A DNA stretch of 64,000 nt from Streptococcus moroccensis (GCF_030812835.1 NZ_JAUSTM010000002.1:115841-179840), one strand, 5' to 3'. Shown: positions 51,001 through 62,117, numbered from the stretch's first letter. Made by a program: numbers and translations. Notes: a model not told the origin generated them from the letters alone.

Positions 51001-52071
51001 TTATTTCCGATACATTTTGAACTGCAGGTAGAGGTCATTGTAATCACCCAGTAATTCCTTACCAAGGTTATCGTAAACTTCAAGATTATCAAGGGTTTCG
51101 CCACTTGGGTAAAAGGCCTGATCCTCACGGGTTTCTTCATCTAACATGTCTTTAGCCACATTGTTAGGCGTTGAATAGCCCACATATTCTGCATTTCGAA
51201 GGGCGTTCTCAGGCCGCAACATAAAGGTAATGAAGGCGTGAGCCCCATCAATATTTTTAGCCGTCTTTGGAATAACAATATTGTCAAACCAAAGGTTGCT
51301 GCCCTTAGACGGTACGACGTAAACCAGGTTTTCATTGCCATCTAGCATCTCGCTGGCTTCGCCTGAGAAGCTAACAGCGACAGCTGCTTCTTCTTGGATC
51401 ATATAGCCCTTAATCTCATCGGCAACAATGGCTTTGATGTTTGGTGTGAGGTCGTAGAGCTTATCAGCAGCTTCTTGGAGTTGAGCAGGATCATTTGAGT
51501 TGAGACTGTAACCAAGAGTCTGAAGACCGATCCCCATTCCTTCACGGGCTCCATCAATCAGCATGATCTTGTTGCGGTATTCCTCTTTCCAGAGGTCTTC
51601 CCACTCGAGCGGTTCTTCTTCGACCATACTGCTATTGTAAATAATACCTAACGTCCCCCAGAAATAGGGAATGGAGTACTTATTAGCTGGGTCAAAGGAT
51701 TGATCAACAAATTCTTCGCCCAGATTTTCCATGCCTGTGATTTGGCTGTGATCAATGGGCAAGAGCATGCCTTCTTCGATCATCTTCGAAATCATGTATT
51801 CAGAAGGTACAGCAATATCATATGTGGTACCACCTTGTTTGATCTTGGTGTACATGGACTCGTTAGAATCAAAGGTCTGATAATCGACCTGGATGCCAGT
51901 CTCAGCAGTGAATTCATCGAGGAGGTCTGGATCAATGTAGTCTCCCCAGTTATAGATGACCAACTTACCCGTGCTTCCAGAATCTTTTTGAGCAGTCATG
52001 CCAGCACTAATCCCCCAAAGGATAAGAATAATGGCTAAAATACCAGCAAAAAAGGATACAAAACGACGCAT
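51001..52071 (-). CDS. potD: Spermidine/putrescine-binding lipoprotein or membrane-anchored protein
   Basis: The 356-residue binding protein of the polyamine ABC importer has an N-terminal hydrophobic helix (about 7-27) without a clear lipobox cysteine, then LVIYNWGDYIDPDLLDEF, the PotD opening. DNIVIPKTAKN and the C-terminal YLQFKMYRK also fit. It overlaps the potC stop by one base. Gene order is murB-potA-potB-potC-potD, conserved in streptococci. Confidence 0.94.
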   Translation of the reverse strand: MRRFVSFFAGILAIILILWGISAGMTAQKDSGSTGKLVIYNWGDYIDPDLLDEFTAETGIQVDYQTFDSNESMYTKIKQGGTTYDIAVPSEYMISKMIEEGMLLPIDHSQITGMENLGEEFVDQSFDPANKYSIPYFWGTLGIIYNSSMVEEEPLEWEDLWKEEYRNKIMLIDGAREGMGIGLQTLGYSLNSNDPAQLQEAADKLYDLTPNIKAIVADEIKGYMIQEEAAVAVSFSGEASEMLDGNENLVYVVPSKGSNLWFDNIVIPKTAKNIDGAHAFITFMLRPENALRNAEYVGYSTPNNVAKDMLDEETREDQAFYPSGETLDNLEVYDNLGKELLGDYNDLYLQFKMYRK

Positions 52072-52841
52072 TATGCTTCCTCCTTCTCACGTGAAATAAA
52101 GTAATAGCCAATGACTAATACGATTGAAAACAGGAAGACCAGAGCAGACAAGGCATTTATTTCGAGGGAAATCCCTTGACGTGCCCGTGAGTATATCTCA
52201 ACAGAAAGGGTCGAGAAACCATTACCAGTAACAAAGAAGGTCACTGCAAAGTCATCCAAGGAGTAGGTAAAGGCCATAAAATAGCCTGCAATAATAGCCG
52301 GTGTCAAATAGGGCAGCATGATCTCTTGGAACATCTGACGATGACTAGCTCCTAAGTCATAGGCTGCTGAAATCATGTCCGCGTTCATCTCTTTAAGACG
52401 TGGCAAGACCATCAAAACCACAATGGGAATGGAGAAGGCCACGTGGCTGAGCAAAACAGAGACAAAGCCTAATTGAAAGCCTATCATGGTAAAGAGAATG
52501 AGGAAAGCCGCACCAATCATGACATCGGGCGCTACCATCAAGATATTGTTGGCAGATAAGAGCCCGTCCCGAAGTTTACGTTTGGCCTGATAAATGTAGA
52601 TAGCACCAAAGGTTCCAATCACTGTAGCAATTAGGGAACTCAGAAAAGCTAAAAGAAAGGTTTGAGCTACTATCAACATCAAACGGCTATCGCTAAAGAC
52701 AGCCTGAAAATGTTCCAAGGTAAAGCCTTGGAAACCATTCATATCCCCATCGCTATTAAATGCATAGTAAATCAAATAAAAAATCGGCAGGTAAAGTATG
52801 ATAAATACTAGGGCTAAATAAAGGTTGGCAATTTTTTTCAT
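52071..52841 (-). CDS. potC: Spermidine/putrescine ABC permease PotC
   Basis: The 256-residue permease has six membrane helices and the EAA loop AAYDLGASHRQMFQEIMLPYLTP (about 157-179). It forms the channel with PotB and overlaps potB by 4 bases. Confidence 0.94.
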   Translation of the reverse strand: MKKIANLYLALVFIILYLPIFYLIYYAFNSDGDMNGFQGFTLEHFQAVFSDSRLMLIVAQTFLLAFLSSLIATVIGTFGAIYIYQAKRKLRDGLLSANNILMVAPDVMIGAAFLILFTMIGFQLGFVSVLLSHVAFSIPIVVLMVLPRLKEMNADMISAAYDLGASHRQMFQEIMLPYLTPAIIAGYFMAFTYSLDDFAVTFFVTGNGFSTLSVEIYSRARQGISLEINALSALVFLFSIVLVIGYYFISREKEEA

Positions 52842-53641
52842 CGGTCAGCCCTCTCTTTCGTCGCCCACATGATCAGGAGCATGGTCAGAATCAGAACAAC
52901 TCCGATGGTTGAGCCCATCCCCCAGTTTTGGGTGGTGAGGAAATGTTGCTCAATAGCTGTCCCAAGCGAAATCACGCGGTTCCCACCAATCAAACGCGTC
53001 AGCATGAAGAGACTGAGTGACGGGATAAAGACCGCCTGAATGCCAGAACGAACCCCATTCATAGATAAGGGAAAAATAACCCTGGTAAAAGTCTGCCAGT
53101 TATTGGCCCCCAAGTCTCGGCTAGCTGAAAGGAGATTTTGATCCATGTCATCTAGGACATTAAAAATCGGCAGAATCATAAAAGGAATCTCGATGTAGGC
53201 CGCGACAAAAATAAAGGCAAAATCCGTAAACAAGATTTGCTGAGGCGCAATACCCATAAAACCGAGAAAGCTGTTGACAGCTCCGCTATTGCCAAAAATC
53301 CCAATAAAGGCATAGGCTTTGAGCAAGAGGTTAACCCAGGTCGGCAAGATAATGAGCATGAGCCAGAGTTGCTTGTGTTTAAGTTTGGTCAAGAAATAAG
53401 CCGTCGGATAGGCAATCAAGAGCGTGACTACTGTAATAATACCTGCGTAGAGAACTGAGTTCAGGCTCATCTTAAGATAGGTCGCATTAGGCGATGTAAA
53501 ATAAGTCTTGTAGTTCTCCAAGGTAAAGTTATCATGAATGTCAAAGAACGACTGCCAGATAATCAGGGCTAGTGGGATAAAGACAAAGAGCGCCAACCAC
53601 AACCAGTAGGGAACGGAGAGCCAATTAGAGGTTTTCTTCAT
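52838..53641 (-). CDS. potB: Spermidine/putrescine ABC permease PotB
   Basis: The 267-residue permease has six membrane helices and the EAA loop [22 protein letters not shown] (about 170-191). The start is ATG 53641, 6 nt after AGGAGG; the frame extension to 53662 is inside potA. It overlaps the potA 3' end by 17 bases. Confidence 0.94.
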   Translation of the reverse strand: MKKTSNWLSVPYWLWLALFVFIPLALIIWQSFFDIHDNFTLENYKTYFTSPNATYLKMSLNSVLYAGIITVVTLLIAYPTAYFLTKLKHKQLWLMLIILPTWVNLLLKAYAFIGIFGNSGAVNSFLGFMGIAPQQILFTDFAFIFVAAYIEIPFMILPIFNVLDDMDQNLLSASRDLGANNWQTFTRVIFPLSMNGVRSGIQAVFIPSLSLFMLTRLIGGNRVISLGTAIEQHFLTTQNWGMGSTIGVVLILTMLLIMWATKERADR

Positions 53642-54821
53642 CGCGTTCCTCCTCGATGGCATTGATCAACCCTTCTTCTGGCTCTTCTACTTCCACGTAC
53701 TCTTCAATACGAGCATCGAATTCTTCTTCGGTCTCGTTGAGACGCATGATGTGGATATCTTCTGGTTCAAAATCAAGACCAATGACCTCTCCCACAATGG
53801 CCTTGCGGGTTGAGTGAATCATCCATTCGTTGCCAAGCTCGTCATAGGCGATAATTTCATAATGAACCCCGCGAAAAAGTTGCGTATCAACCTTAACTTG
53901 AAGCTTGCCTTCTTCTGGAAGGGTAATGCGCAAGTCCTCTGGTCGGATCACCACTTCAATCGGTTCGTTTGGCTTCATCCCACCATCTACCGCTTCAAAG
54001 CGTTTACCGTTAAACTCGACCAAGTAATCTTCAATCATGACGCCTGGCAAGATGTTGGATTCTCCGATAAAGGTTGCAACAAAGTGGTTGATGGGTTCAT
54101 CATAAATGTCCACTGGTGTTCCAGATTGGACAATTTCCCCCTCGTTCATGACAAAAATCCAGTCCGACATGGCTAGGGCTTCTTCTTGGTCATGAGTGAC
54201 AAAGACGAAGGTGATGCCAAGGTCTTGTTGCAATTCCCGCAATTCATATTGCATTTCTGTCCGGAGCTTTAAGTCAAGAGCTGATAAGGGTTCGTCTAGG
54301 AGCACGACGCGTGGTCGGTTGATGATAGCACGAGCAATGGCCACTCGTTGCCGTTGACCGCCTGACAGTTTTTGAATCGAGCGTTTCTCATAACCTTCAA
54401 GGCGAACCATTTTGAGAGCTTTTTTGACACGGGTCTCGATTTCTGCTTTGTCCACTTTTTGGAGATTTAAGGCAAAAGCGACATTATCAAAGACGTTCAT
54501 GTGCGGAAAGAGGGCGTAAGATTGGAATACAGTATGGACGTCGCGCTTATTGGTTGGGACATCGTTAATCCGTTTGCCATCAAGATAGACATCTCCGGAT
54601 GAGGCATCTAAAAGCCCTGCAATGATGTTTAGGATTGTAGATTTACCAGATCCTGAGGCACCCAGCAAGGTATAGAATTTGCCTTCTTCTAGCTCAAAAT
54701 TAATATTTTTTAAGACGACGGTTCCATTGTCTTCATAGACTTTAGAAACATCCTTAAAGGCTATAATCGGTTGTTTTTCAGCCAATGACTGACCCTCCTT
54801 TTTCATATCTCCAACGGCCAT
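53625..54821 (-). CDS. potA: Spermidine/putrescine ABC ATP-binding protein
   Basis: The 398-residue ATPase has Walker [10 protein letters not shown] (about 56-64), signature LSGGQRQRV, Walker [13 protein letters not shown] and the H-loop VTHDQEEA, followed by a C-terminal TOBE-like regulatory domain (about 255-360) and an acidic tail rich in Glu. The ATG overlaps the murB stop (TGATG) with GGAGAGG upstream; a TTG at 54824 is also in frame but unnecessary. Confidence 0.95.
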   Translation of the reverse strand: MAVGDMKKEGQSLAEKQPIIAFKDVSKVYEDNGTVVLKNINFELEEGKFYTLLGASGSGKSTILNIIAGLLDASSGDVYLDGKRINDVPTNKRDVHTVFQSYALFPHMNVFDNVAFALNLQKVDKAEIETRVKKALKMVRLEGYEKRSIQKLSGGQRQRVAIARAIINRPRVVLLDEPLSALDLKLRTEMQYELRELQQDLGITFVFVTHDQEEALAMSDWIFVMNEGEIVQSGTPVDIYDEPINHFVATFIGESNILPGVMIEDYLVEFNGKRFEAVDGGMKPNEPIEVVIRPEDLRITLPEEGKLQVKVDTQLFRGVHYEIIAYDELGNEWMIHSTRKAIVGEVIGLDFEPEDIHIMRLNETEEEFDARIEEYVEVEEPEEGLINAIEEERDEENL

Positions 54822-55723
54822 CAAGCCTCTCCTATAATTCGGACTTCGCGTTCTAGCGTCACACCAAATTTTTCTTCAACAGTATGGATTACATGAGCGA
54901 TCAACTCTTCATAATCTGAAGCAGTGGCATTATCCACATTAATCATAAAACCAGCATGTTTTTCAGAGACTTCAACGCCACCTATGCGATAGCCCTTGAG
55001 CCCAGCTTCCATAATGAGCTGACCTGCAAAATGGCCAACTGGTCGCTTAAAGACTGATCCACAAGACGGAAAATCTAGGGGTTGTTTTAATTCACGAAGA
55101 TAATTCAACCGTCCCATCTCTTGTCCAATAATGTCATAGACACCTGGTTTGAGGGCGAATTTAGCGGAAATAACGATTGCACCTGTATCTTGGACCATCG
55201 AATGTCGGTAGCCAAATTTCATATCCCTACTATCAACCGTAATAATCTCACCTTGTTTGGTTAATAATTGAGCAGAGACTAAAATAGTCGAAATCTCACC
55301 ACCGTATGCTCCGGCATTCATATAGACAGCGCCACCAACAGACCCAGGAATGCCACAGGCAAATTCAAAGCCCGTCAAAGAATGATAGAGGGCTACTCGA
55401 GTCGTATGGATTAAATTAGCACCAGCTTCTGCTTCAATCGTATACCCGTTAACAGTAATCGTGTTGAGCTTGTCGAACATGATGACAAACCCGCGAATCC
55501 CTTTATCCCGAACAATAATATTGCTGGCATTTCCGAGAACCATCCAAGGAATCTCATGGTCATTAGCATAGCGGACAATCTTAGCCAGTTCTATTTTATT
55601 CTTTGGAAATAATAGAACATCTGCTTCACCGCCAACTTTAGTATAGGTATAGCCCTTTAAGGGCTCGTTTACTTTATAGTCTATTTCTGTAAAAACAGAC
55701 TGTATATGGTCATAATTAATCAT
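54821..55723 (-). CDS. murB: UDP-N-acetylenolpyruvoylglucosamine reductase
   Basis: MurB makes UDP-MurNAc in the cytoplasm with FAD and NADPH. The 300-residue protein shows [17 protein letters not shown] (about 26-42), [20 protein letters not shown] and the catalytic serine in SCGSVFKRP. The start is ATG 55723; a frame-leading TTG at 55741 is only 15 nt from the start site. It heads the murB-potABCD operon, linking wall synthesis to polyamine uptake. Confidence 0.95.
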   Translation of the reverse strand: MINYDHIQSVFTEIDYKVNEPLKGYTYTKVGGEADVLLFPKNKIELAKIVRYANDHEIPWMVLGNASNIIVRDKGIRGFVIMFDKLNTITVNGYTIEAEAGANLIHTTRVALYHSLTGFEFACGIPGSVGGAVYMNAGAYGGEISTILVSAQLLTKQGEIITVDSRDMKFGYRHSMVQDTGAIVISAKFALKPGVYDIIGQEMGRLNYLRELKQPLDFPSCGSVFKRPVGHFAGQLIMEAGLKGYRIGGVEVSEKHAGFMINVDNATASDYEELIAHVIHTVEEKFGVTLEREVRIIGEA

Positions 55724-55762
55724 TTCAATTCTTTCATCCAAAACTTGGCAAACGCCAGTTCT

Positions 55763-55771
55763 ATTATATCA
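55763..55771 (-). promoter_or_regulatory. murB-potABCD promoter, extended -10
   Basis: On the - strand TGATATAAT lies at 55763-55771. The start site would be near 55756. Confidence 0.65.
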
Positions 55772-55821
55772 TGGAAAGCTAAATTTTTCGAGAATGAATG
55801 GTGACAAACGAAAATAAAGGG

Positions 55822-55858
55822 AAAAAAGAAAGGCACTCCTTTCGTCTTAGGAAGCCTT
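55822..55858 (-). terminator. Terminator after thrB
   Basis: On the - strand AAGGC-TT-CCT pairs with AGG-AGT-GCCTT (55830-55858), followed by TCTTTTTTC. Confidence 0.6.
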
Positions 55859-55951
55859 CTCTCTTAATTAACTATAAAATTTAAAGTTTTAGTGAAAATT
55901 GTTTAACTACAATCGACCATGAAAACCATTATGCACGACAATAGGTGATGT

Positions 55952-56812
55952 TTACGAAACAGATATACCTTTTTTATCGACGGTTAAAGAAACGCATTCC
56001 CCCTTGAAATTAAGAGCATTCACAGCTTTATTGATCACTTCTACCTTTTCATGAGGGGCAATGACCATAACTGTTGGTCCAGCACCTGATAAATAAGTCG
56101 CATAAGCACCATGATCATGTCCAATTGCTTTGATGGTAGAAAACTCTGGGACAAGTTTTTGTCGAAACTGTTCGTGAAATTTGTCCGATTCAATAGCCTG
56201 ACCAGCTTTTGTAAGATCACCAGTCAGTAAGGCAGCAACTGCCACGTTAGCGATAGATGATGCAGCAACTGCTTTTTTATAAGACAGTTGTGTTGGTAGG
56301 ACACCTCGACTATCAGAAGTCCGTAATTCATAGTCTGGAATAAAGGCTAAAAAAGCAGCATCTGGAAAATCAGCCACGATAGCAGTCGCTTTTTTATCAA
56401 CATAACTGGCAACGACCAGATTCCCAAAAATAGCTGGCGCCACATTATCGGGATGACCTTCTATTTCAGTTGCCAGTTGCAACTTTTGTTCTTTAGAGAG
56501 GTTGAGGTCTCCCAATTGATTGGCTAATTCAATACCAGCTACAATTACCGAACTAGATGAACCTAATCCTCTTGCCAATGGAATATCGCTTACCATTTTA
56601 AGGCGATGTGGTTTTAAATCAGACTTTATTTTTAGAGCAGTTTTGAGCAGTAAATTATGCTTATCATGAGGCACGTAATCAAGATCGTGTTCAATATACC
56701 ACTCCTCAGATGGCCCTTCCACTGTGATGGTCAAGTATTTACTAACCGCTACTCCCACTGAGTCGAATCCTGGCCCCACGTTTGCTGAGGTAGCAGGAAC
56801 TTTAATTTGCAT
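55952..56812 (-). CDS. thrB: Homoserine kinase
   Basis: ThrB phosphorylates homoserine on the threonine pathway. The 286-residue GHMP kinase has [19 protein letters not shown] (4-22), the ATP loop [16 protein letters not shown] (about 79-94) and [12 protein letters not shown] near 243. It starts 1 base after hom ends, so the two are co-transcribed. Confidence 0.96.
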   Translation of the reverse strand: MQIKVPATSANVGPGFDSVGVAVSKYLTITVEGPSEEWYIEHDLDYVPHDKHNLLLKTALKIKSDLKPHRLKMVSDIPLARGLGSSSSVIVAGIELANQLGDLNLSKEQKLQLATEIEGHPDNVAPAIFGNLVVASYVDKKATAIVADFPDAAFLAFIPDYELRTSDSRGVLPTQLSYKKAVAASSIANVAVAALLTGDLTKAGQAIESDKFHEQFRQKLVPEFSTIKAIGHDHGAYATYLSGAGPTVMVIAPHEKVEVINKAVNALNFKGECVSLTVDKKGISVS

Positions 56813-56813
56813 A

Positions 56814-58100
56814 TTACTCTCCTAAAACGCGTAAGATATTATGAATTTCAAAATCAGCAACAGCTTTTAAGTCTTTTGAAACATTATCCAACTGCTTCTT
56901 GTTCATAGCGTGTGTGACGATGACAATACGAGCAGTTTGTCCGTTGGCTTGACTTTGAAGAATTTGTTTAAATGAAATTTGTTGCGCATTAAAAATTTCT
57001 GCAAGCCGCAAAATTTGACCAGGTTGGTCTGGTGTTTGAATAGAGAAATAGTAATCACTCTTAATATCCTCAGCCTTAGCTAACTGTGCTGGACGAGAAA
57101 ATTCATTAAAGGATTTACCAACTGTCTTATCGTTTAATCTACGGCTGATACGGATTAAGTCGGCAACAACGGATGTCGCTGTTGGTTTTTGCCCTGCACC
57201 AGGTCCGTAGAACATTGATTCTCCAATACCAATCGATTCAACAAAGACTGCGTTCATCACACCATTCACACTGGCTAGAGGATGATGTTTAGGAAGGAAG
57301 GTTGGAGACACTTCTGCTGCTAACCCGGAAGCCGTTTCCTCAATTGAAGCCACAAGTTTGATAACATAGCCTAGTTCTTGTGCCAAGACAACATCGTCAG
57401 TGGTCACGTCACGAATCCCTCTATGAACGACATCCTCAAAATTAATGGTCATCCCAAATCCAAACTGACTCAAAATAACAGCTTTATAGGCTGCGTCGAT
57501 TCCGTCAACATCATTGGTCGGGTCCGACTCAGCATATCCGAGCTCTTGCGCTTTTGCTAGAGCAGCTTGATAGGACCAGCCTTCTTCGACCATTTTAGTC
57601 ATCATAAAGTTAGAGGTTCCATTCAATACACCTAACATTCTTGTGATTTTGTCAGAAGTAAAAGAATTAGCTAAGGTTCTTAAAATGGGAATACCACCAG
57701 CTACAGCTGCCTCATAATAAAGAGCGACCTGGTGTTTTTGTGCAATAGCCAGCAAGTCTGCCCCATGGACAGCCAGCAAGTCTTTATTGGCAGTTACAAC
57801 ATGCTTTCCAGCTTCAAGAGCACGCGTGATGAAGGTTTTAGCAGGCTCAATCCGTCCCATCAACTCTACAACAATTTCAACATCAGTATCTGTCAAAATC
57901 TCATCAATAGATGTCACAAAGTTATACTCATGGCCATCAGCCAGCAAACGATTCTTTTCCTCATCGTCCTTAACAAGGACTTTTGCAATTTCAATTTCCG
58001 ATTTCGCCGCTTGTTCGATCTTGATTTTATTTTCCTTTAAAAGATAAGGGACACCACTAGCAACTGTACCAAAACCAAGCAAAGCAATTTTCACTGTCAT
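56814..58100 (-). CDS. hom: Homoserine dehydrogenase
   Basis: The 428-residue enzyme reduces aspartate semialdehyde to homoserine. It has the NAD(P) motif GFGTVASGV (9-17), NKDLLA, the catalytic [10 protein letters not shown] (about 164-173), [14 protein letters not shown] with the active Lys region, and a C-terminal ACT domain (about 345-428) for threonine feedback. AGGAG precedes the ATG, and TGATATAAT (58128-58136, - strand) is the promoter. Confidence 0.96.
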   Translation of the reverse strand: MTVKIALLGFGTVASGVPYLLKENKIKIEQAAKSEIEIAKVLVKDDEEKNRLLADGHEYNFVTSIDEILTDTDVEIVVELMGRIEPAKTFITRALEAGKHVVTANKDLLAVHGADLLAIAQKHQVALYYEAAVAGGIPILRTLANSFTSDKITRMLGVLNGTSNFMMTKMVEEGWSYQAALAKAQELGYAESDPTNDVDGIDAAYKAVILSQFGFGMTINFEDVVHRGIRDVTTDDVVLAQELGYVIKLVASIEETASGLAAEVSPTFLPKHHPLASVNGVMNAVFVESIGIGESMFYGPGAGQKPTATSVVADLIRISRRLNDKTVGKSFNEFSRPAQLAKAEDIKSDYYFSIQTPDQPGQILRLAEIFNAQQISFKQILQSQANGQTARIVIVTHAMNKKQLDNVSKDLKAVADFEIHNILRVLGE

Positions 58101-58127
58101 AACGACTCCTTAAAAAACATTTTTTCT

Positions 58128-58136
58128 ATTATATCA
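58128..58136 (-). promoter_or_regulatory. hom-thrB promoter, extended -10
   Basis: On the - strand TGATATAAT lies about 28 bases before the hom ATG. Confidence 0.65.
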
Positions 58137-58323
58137 GATTTTTCAGAAAGTTTGTAGTACTTCTTCTCTTTAATCTTCTGACCTTTGCTAAAGCCATAAC
58201 ATTCTTGACTTTACATACAAGCGTTTATGACCATAATGTTAACTTCAGTTTGAACTAGAAATTTCCCTTAATTTTTTATAAACTGATAGTAAGATGAAAA
58301 ACTAATAGGACGATTAGAGCAAC

Positions 58324-59043
58324 ATGCGTTTAGATAAATTACTTTGGAATCATGGGTTACACTCCAAGAAAAAAATCAAACAAGCCATCCGTCATCATGA
58401 AGTCATGATTGATGGTGAGCCTGCAAGGCATATCGGGCAAAATGTTGATGCTTCTTTGCAGCATATCAGCCTTTTTAATCGGCCTATCAAAGATTCAAGT
58501 CAGCTGTACTTTATGCTCCATAAGCCAAAAGGCGTTGTGACAGCTGTTAAAGATTCCAGCAAACAAACGGTTTTAGACTTGCTAGATCCTGAAGATCGCC
58601 CCCAAGGGATTTACCATATTGGCCGGCTCGATGCTGATACTGAAGGCCTTCTTCTCTTGACCAATAATGGACCTCTCGGACTCCGCATGCTCCACCCTGA
58701 TCATCACATCAGCAAAACCTACTTAGTTGAGGTGAACGCTGCCATAGACTGGCGTGCTATTAGTCGCTTTGATCAAGGAATTACATTCCGAGATGGAACG
58801 CGATGTCGTTCTGCCCAGCTCCAGATTCTTGAAAGCCGTCCAGGGTATAGTTTAGCAACAGTGACCTTATCAGAAGGAAAATTTCATCAAGTTAAAAAGA
58901 TGTTTTTAGCAGTAGGTAGCAAGGTAACCTCCTTAAAACGCATCTCCTTTGGTCCATTTGAATTAGATGCTTCATTGGAACCAGGCCAATACCGACCTTT
59001 GACTCAGGATGAACTTCTTTTATTGAAACCCTATTTAGATTAA
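58324..59043 (+). CDS. Pseudouridine synthase, RsuA family (second copy)
   Basis: The 239-residue enzyme has an S4 domain (MRLDKLLWNHGLHSKKKIKQ to about 60), the catalytic GRLDADTEGLLLLTNNG (102-118) with its Asp and EGKFHQVKKMFLAVG (about 188-202). It has the same plan as the protein at 37675 and they are paralogues, probably aimed at different rRNA sites. It is one of few + strand genes right of dif. No strong ribosome site precedes the ATG. Confidence 0.9.
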   Translation: MRLDKLLWNHGLHSKKKIKQAIRHHEVMIDGEPARHIGQNVDASLQHISLFNRPIKDSSQLYFMLHKPKGVVTAVKDSSKQTVLDLLDPEDRPQGIYHIGRLDADTEGLLLLTNNGPLGLRMLHPDHHISKTYLVEVNAAIDWRAISRFDQGITFRDGTRCRSAQLQILESRPGYSLATVTLSEGKFHQVKKMFLAVGSKVTSLKRISFGPFELDASLEPGQYRPLTQDELLLLKPYLD

Positions 59044-59090
59044 TACCACATCAAAACTTCTTAGCATATATATATGCAATTACAGTTTAT

Positions 59091-59135
59091 AAAAAGACCT
59101 TTCTGGTACTAATGGACCAAAAAGGTTTTATTTAT
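59091..59135. terminator. Terminator between convergent rsuA-type and GT2 genes
   Basis: ACCTT and TGGT pair with ACCA and AAGGT (59097-59107 with 59116-59126) and T-runs follow on the + strand (TTTTATTTATTTTT) and on the - strand (TTTTTATAAAC). Confidence 0.65.
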
Positions 59136-60073
59136 TTTTGAGCACGACTTCTTTCTTTGACAAGATAGACTGGACGTTTTTTGGTTTCCATAAAGACTTT
59201 ACCTAGATATTTCCCAATAATCCCTAAGGATAGGAGCTGTAATCCTCCTAGAAATAGCACAATAACTGTCATAGATGGCCAACCAGCAACGGGATCACCA
59301 AAGGCCAATGTTTTAAAGATAATCAAAATACCACCAGCAAATGCAACCAAGCAAAAGAACAGCCCTGCAAAAGTAGCAATACTCAGAGGAACTTCAGAGA
59401 AATTGACAATTCCTTCCACTGAATATTTGAACAAACTCCAAAAATTCCAGCTTGTTTCCCCTGCTACACGCTCGATATTTTTATATTCTAAGTACTCGGT
59501 CTTAAAACCAACCCAGCTAAAAATCCCCTTAGAGAAGCGATTGTATTCTGTGACTTCCAAAATGGCATCAACCATGTGACGACGCATCAATCGAAAGTCT
59601 CTCGCTCCATCTACCATCTCAACATTTGAAATGCGATTAATGAGGTTATAGAACTGCTTAGCAAAGAATGATCGTATGGGTGGCTCTCCATCTCTGCTGG
59701 TTCGCCGACAGCCCACACAATCCAAATCAGCATTAGCTTCCAAGAGTTGGACCATTTCGAGTAAGAGTTCAGGGGGATCTTGCAAATCCACATCCATAAC
59801 AGTCACCAAATCCCCCCGCGCTTCACGAAGTCCAGCATATAGGGCTGCCTCTTTGCCGAAATTTCGTGAAAAAGAAAGATAGTTTACCGCTGAATGGGAC
59901 TGACTCAGTTGTCTCAAAACATCCAGGGTTTTATCTTTGGAACCATCGTTAACGAACAAATAGTCTAACTGATAGCGACCAAGTAACTTAGCTTGAATTT
60001 TTTCCATCTCTTTAAAAAATAATGGAATGGATTCTTCCTCGTTGTAACAAGGAACAATAACAGATAATAACAT
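59132..60073 (-). CDS. Polyprenyl-phosphate glycosyltransferase, GT2 (GtrB-like)
   Basis: The 313-residue protein moves a sugar from a nucleotide to undecaprenyl phosphate at the inner face of the membrane. It has VIVPCYNEEESIP (5-17), VNDGSKDKT (40-48), the DxD-type MDVDLQDPP (93-101) and two C-terminal helices (about 228-255 and 265-290), the GtrB/DPM1 layout. It lies 8 bases after a GT-C-like gene. Such pairs add side groups to wall polysaccharides or teichoic acids. Confidence 0.92.
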   Translation of the reverse strand: MLLSVIVPCYNEEESIPLFFKEMEKIQAKLLGRYQLDYLFVNDGSKDKTLDVLRQLSQSHSAVNYLSFSRNFGKEAALYAGLREARGDLVTVMDVDLQDPPELLLEMVQLLEANADLDCVGCRRTSRDGEPPIRSFFAKQFYNLINRISNVEMVDGARDFRLMRRHMVDAILEVTEYNRFSKGIFSWVGFKTEYLEYKNIERVAGETSWNFWSLFKYSVEGIVNFSEVPLSIATFAGLFFCLVAFAGGILIIFKTLAFGDPVAGWPSMTVIVLFLGGLQLLSLGIIGKYLGKVFMETKKRPVYLVKERSRAQK

Positions 60074-60081
60074 AAATACCT

Positions 60082-61632
60082 CTATTGATCATCGTAAGAC
60101 GATACGTTGTTTTTTAGCGTCCAATTCCCCCAACCTAAGGCTGCAATAAAGACAATTTGAGGAAGGAACTGGATTAAATAGCGAGATTTGCCACCTTCAA
60201 AGAGTTGAAGAAATAGCAAGCCTCCAAATAAAGCTAACCCTAAAAATTGGTTAATCTGATTAGAAGGAGTTTTAGAATGGATAAAAAAGAACACTAATCC
60301 CAAACTGAGTAAGACCCAAATAAATTGAATAAAATAATCATAATATTGAAACCCGGATTCATCCGTATAGATCAGATACCGACGAACAAATTGAGCTAAG
60401 TCGTGATTAGCTGTTTTGTCTGTTAAAGGATTCATATAATCTGATTTTTCCTCGTCTGGCGACTTGTAAATCCAATTGAGATTGCCTTGACCAGTGGTTC
60501 GATATTGCTTGTATAAGGTATGATCCAAAAAGCTTATTAGATTGTATTCTTTTAAGCGCCGTTTGATTTCAGCCAGCTGGTATTCATTTTTGAACATCCC
60601 GTTGTTGTACTTGTTATGGTCTTCTTCGGGAACGTACTGTAACAACCCATCTTTCATATCGGTCTGATCAGTCCCACTGTGCGTTAATCCCAAATTAATA
60701 AAGGTCAAAGCATTTTTTGAAAGACCGTCTTCTGTCATAATAACCACTTCGGTCTGGTGATCTTTATAATAGCCTAGCCCACCATAACTGACACCTAAAC
60801 CTAGGGAAAACAGCAAAAAATAAGGGGTGGTTTTTCGCATTGAGTGATAACTAGCATAAACGATAAAGAAGGCAATGACGATAATGGCGCCTGTCGGTCG
60901 AAAAGCCAGTCCCAGACCAGTCAGGAGTCCCAAGAATAGAAACCCCCACTTGTCTTTTTTGGTTGGGTTATTCTTTAATATAGCTATTAAGGCATAAATC
61001 TGAATGGCCAGAATTGGTAAGACCATGACATCAGTATACATGGCCATAAATTTTGGCGTCAGGAGAATTAAAAAATAATAAAAGGTAAAGGTTCTATCCG
61101 CAACAGCCTGATCAAGATGGCGTTTCGCTGCGAGGTAAAGGATACCACCAGCTAAATGGGTATAAAGGATATTGAATCCTTGAAGGACCCAAACTGCCTG
61201 TTGCCCAAAAAGATGATAAAAGAACCGCTCATATAAAAATAACATTAAGTTATTAGGGTTTCTAGAAAGATAACTGGAGATAGACTTAGCAGGAATGGCT
61301 TCAATAGCCCCGTTAAAGACAACTGCAGCATCAGAACGGATCATCATATCCGACGAAAGTAAAAGAATGACCTGAAAAATAAGAGCTCCAAGAAGTAGCC
61401 AGATTTTTTTGCTCATTAGCCAGCGATAACCTGCTTGAATTTTGGAAAATTTGAATTTCAGCAGGTACAAGGTCAGAACGACAAGAATTAGAACAAACAC
61501 CAAGGTATTTAATGACTCATACTTACTGTATATTTGCCAAAACCAGGTGAGACTTGAGAGCAGCCATAATATAGAAATGCCAATCATCAAAATGTTTAAG
61601 ATTCGAAAGGCGAGGGTTATTATTTTTTGCAT
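60082..61632 (-). CDS. Multi-pass membrane protein, GT-C glycosyltransferase candidate
   Basis: The 516-residue protein has about eleven membrane helices with a first extracytoplasmic loop DMMIRSDAAVVFNGAIEAIPAKS (about 95-117), whose acidic residue is placed like the catalytic Asp of GT-C enzymes, and a large loop at about 300-430. It would take sugar from the lipid carrier made by the GT2 partner downstream and place it on a surface polymer. The family is called from topology and context only. Confidence 0.72.
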   Translation of the reverse strand: MQKIITLAFRILNILMIGISILWLLSSLTWFWQIYSKYESLNTLVFVLILVVLTLYLLKFKFSKIQAGYRWLMSKKIWLLLGALIFQVILLLSSDMMIRSDAAVVFNGAIEAIPAKSISSYLSRNPNNLMLFLYERFFYHLFGQQAVWVLQGFNILYTHLAGGILYLAAKRHLDQAVADRTFTFYYFLILLTPKFMAMYTDVMVLPILAIQIYALIAILKNNPTKKDKWGFLFLGLLTGLGLAFRPTGAIIVIAFFIVYASYHSMRKTTPYFLLFSLGLGVSYGGLGYYKDHQTEVVIMTEDGLSKNALTFINLGLTHSGTDQTDMKDGLLQYVPEEDHNKYNNGMFKNEYQLAEIKRRLKEYNLISFLDHTLYKQYRTTGQGNLNWIYKSPDEEKSDYMNPLTDKTANHDLAQFVRRYLIYTDESGFQYYDYFIQFIWVLLSLGLVFFFIHSKTPSNQINQFLGLALFGGLLFLQLFEGGKSRYLIQFLPQIVFIAALGWGNWTLKNNVSSYDDQ

Positions 61633-61855
61633 AATCTCTTCTTTCTTTTTGATAGCCCTTATAGTTTACCAAAAAAAAGAGAAATAATCTGATAAAAACC
61701 TTATTTAGAGATCAGCTTGCCTCAAACACCACTAATGCTTTGATTAGCTTACAGCCTAGTTCCCTAGAAATTCCTTTTTTAAAATAATCCTGATCTCGTT
61801 TCAGTGATTAAAAATAGAGTCTAGCGGGCATCAACTGAACTGTTTCGATGTGATT

Positions 61856-61886
61856 AAAAATGAGGCTGGGAAAAAATCCTAGCCTC
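61856..61886 (-). terminator. Intrinsic terminator on the - strand
   Basis: GAGGCTAGGA pairs with TCCCAGCCTC (plus coordinates 61862-61871 with 61877-61886), one G-U, followed by ATTTTTAA. Confidence 0.8.
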
Positions 61887-61888
61887 CT

Positions 61889-62035
61889 AATCATTTATTA
61901 TCAGTTAAACAAGGCGCAGTGGTTGGGAGTAACACTCACTGGCTATGCCAGTTTTAGTGTTACCCCTGCACAGGTCATTAGGTATATTAGCACCAATGAG
62001 CCACTGCTGAGTGGCCTCTAAGTCGCCGATTTAAT
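61889..62035 (-). ncRNA. Possible structured - strand transcript
   Basis: A - strand TATAAT (62041-62046) is followed by two hairpins, AGTGGC/GCCACT (62000-62015) and a two-part stem GTAACACT plus ACTGGC with their complements (61929-61963), then the terminator at 61856-61886. Together they could define a noncoding RNA of about 170 nt. The -35 is poor, and the whole may instead be a dispersed intergenic repeat. Confidence 0.35.
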
Positions 62036-62088
62036 CAGCTATTATAGCCCTAACAAAAGAGGGAAACGTCTTTTCCACTATTTCCAAC

Positions 62089-62117
62089 CTCAAACAGTCA
62101 CTTTCTGACTGTTTGAG
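62089..62117. repeat. 12-bp perfect hairpin
   Basis: CTCAAACAGTCA (62089-62100) pairs with TGACTGTTTGAG (62106-62117) around a 5-base loop. No T-run follows on either strand, so it is not an ordinary terminator. Confidence 0.6.

Noticed and set aside
50994..51140. N-terminal extension of the ClC gene into potD
   Set aside because: It overlaps potD by 140 bases in another frame and gives no ClC-like sequence; the ATG at 50993 is at the normal family start.
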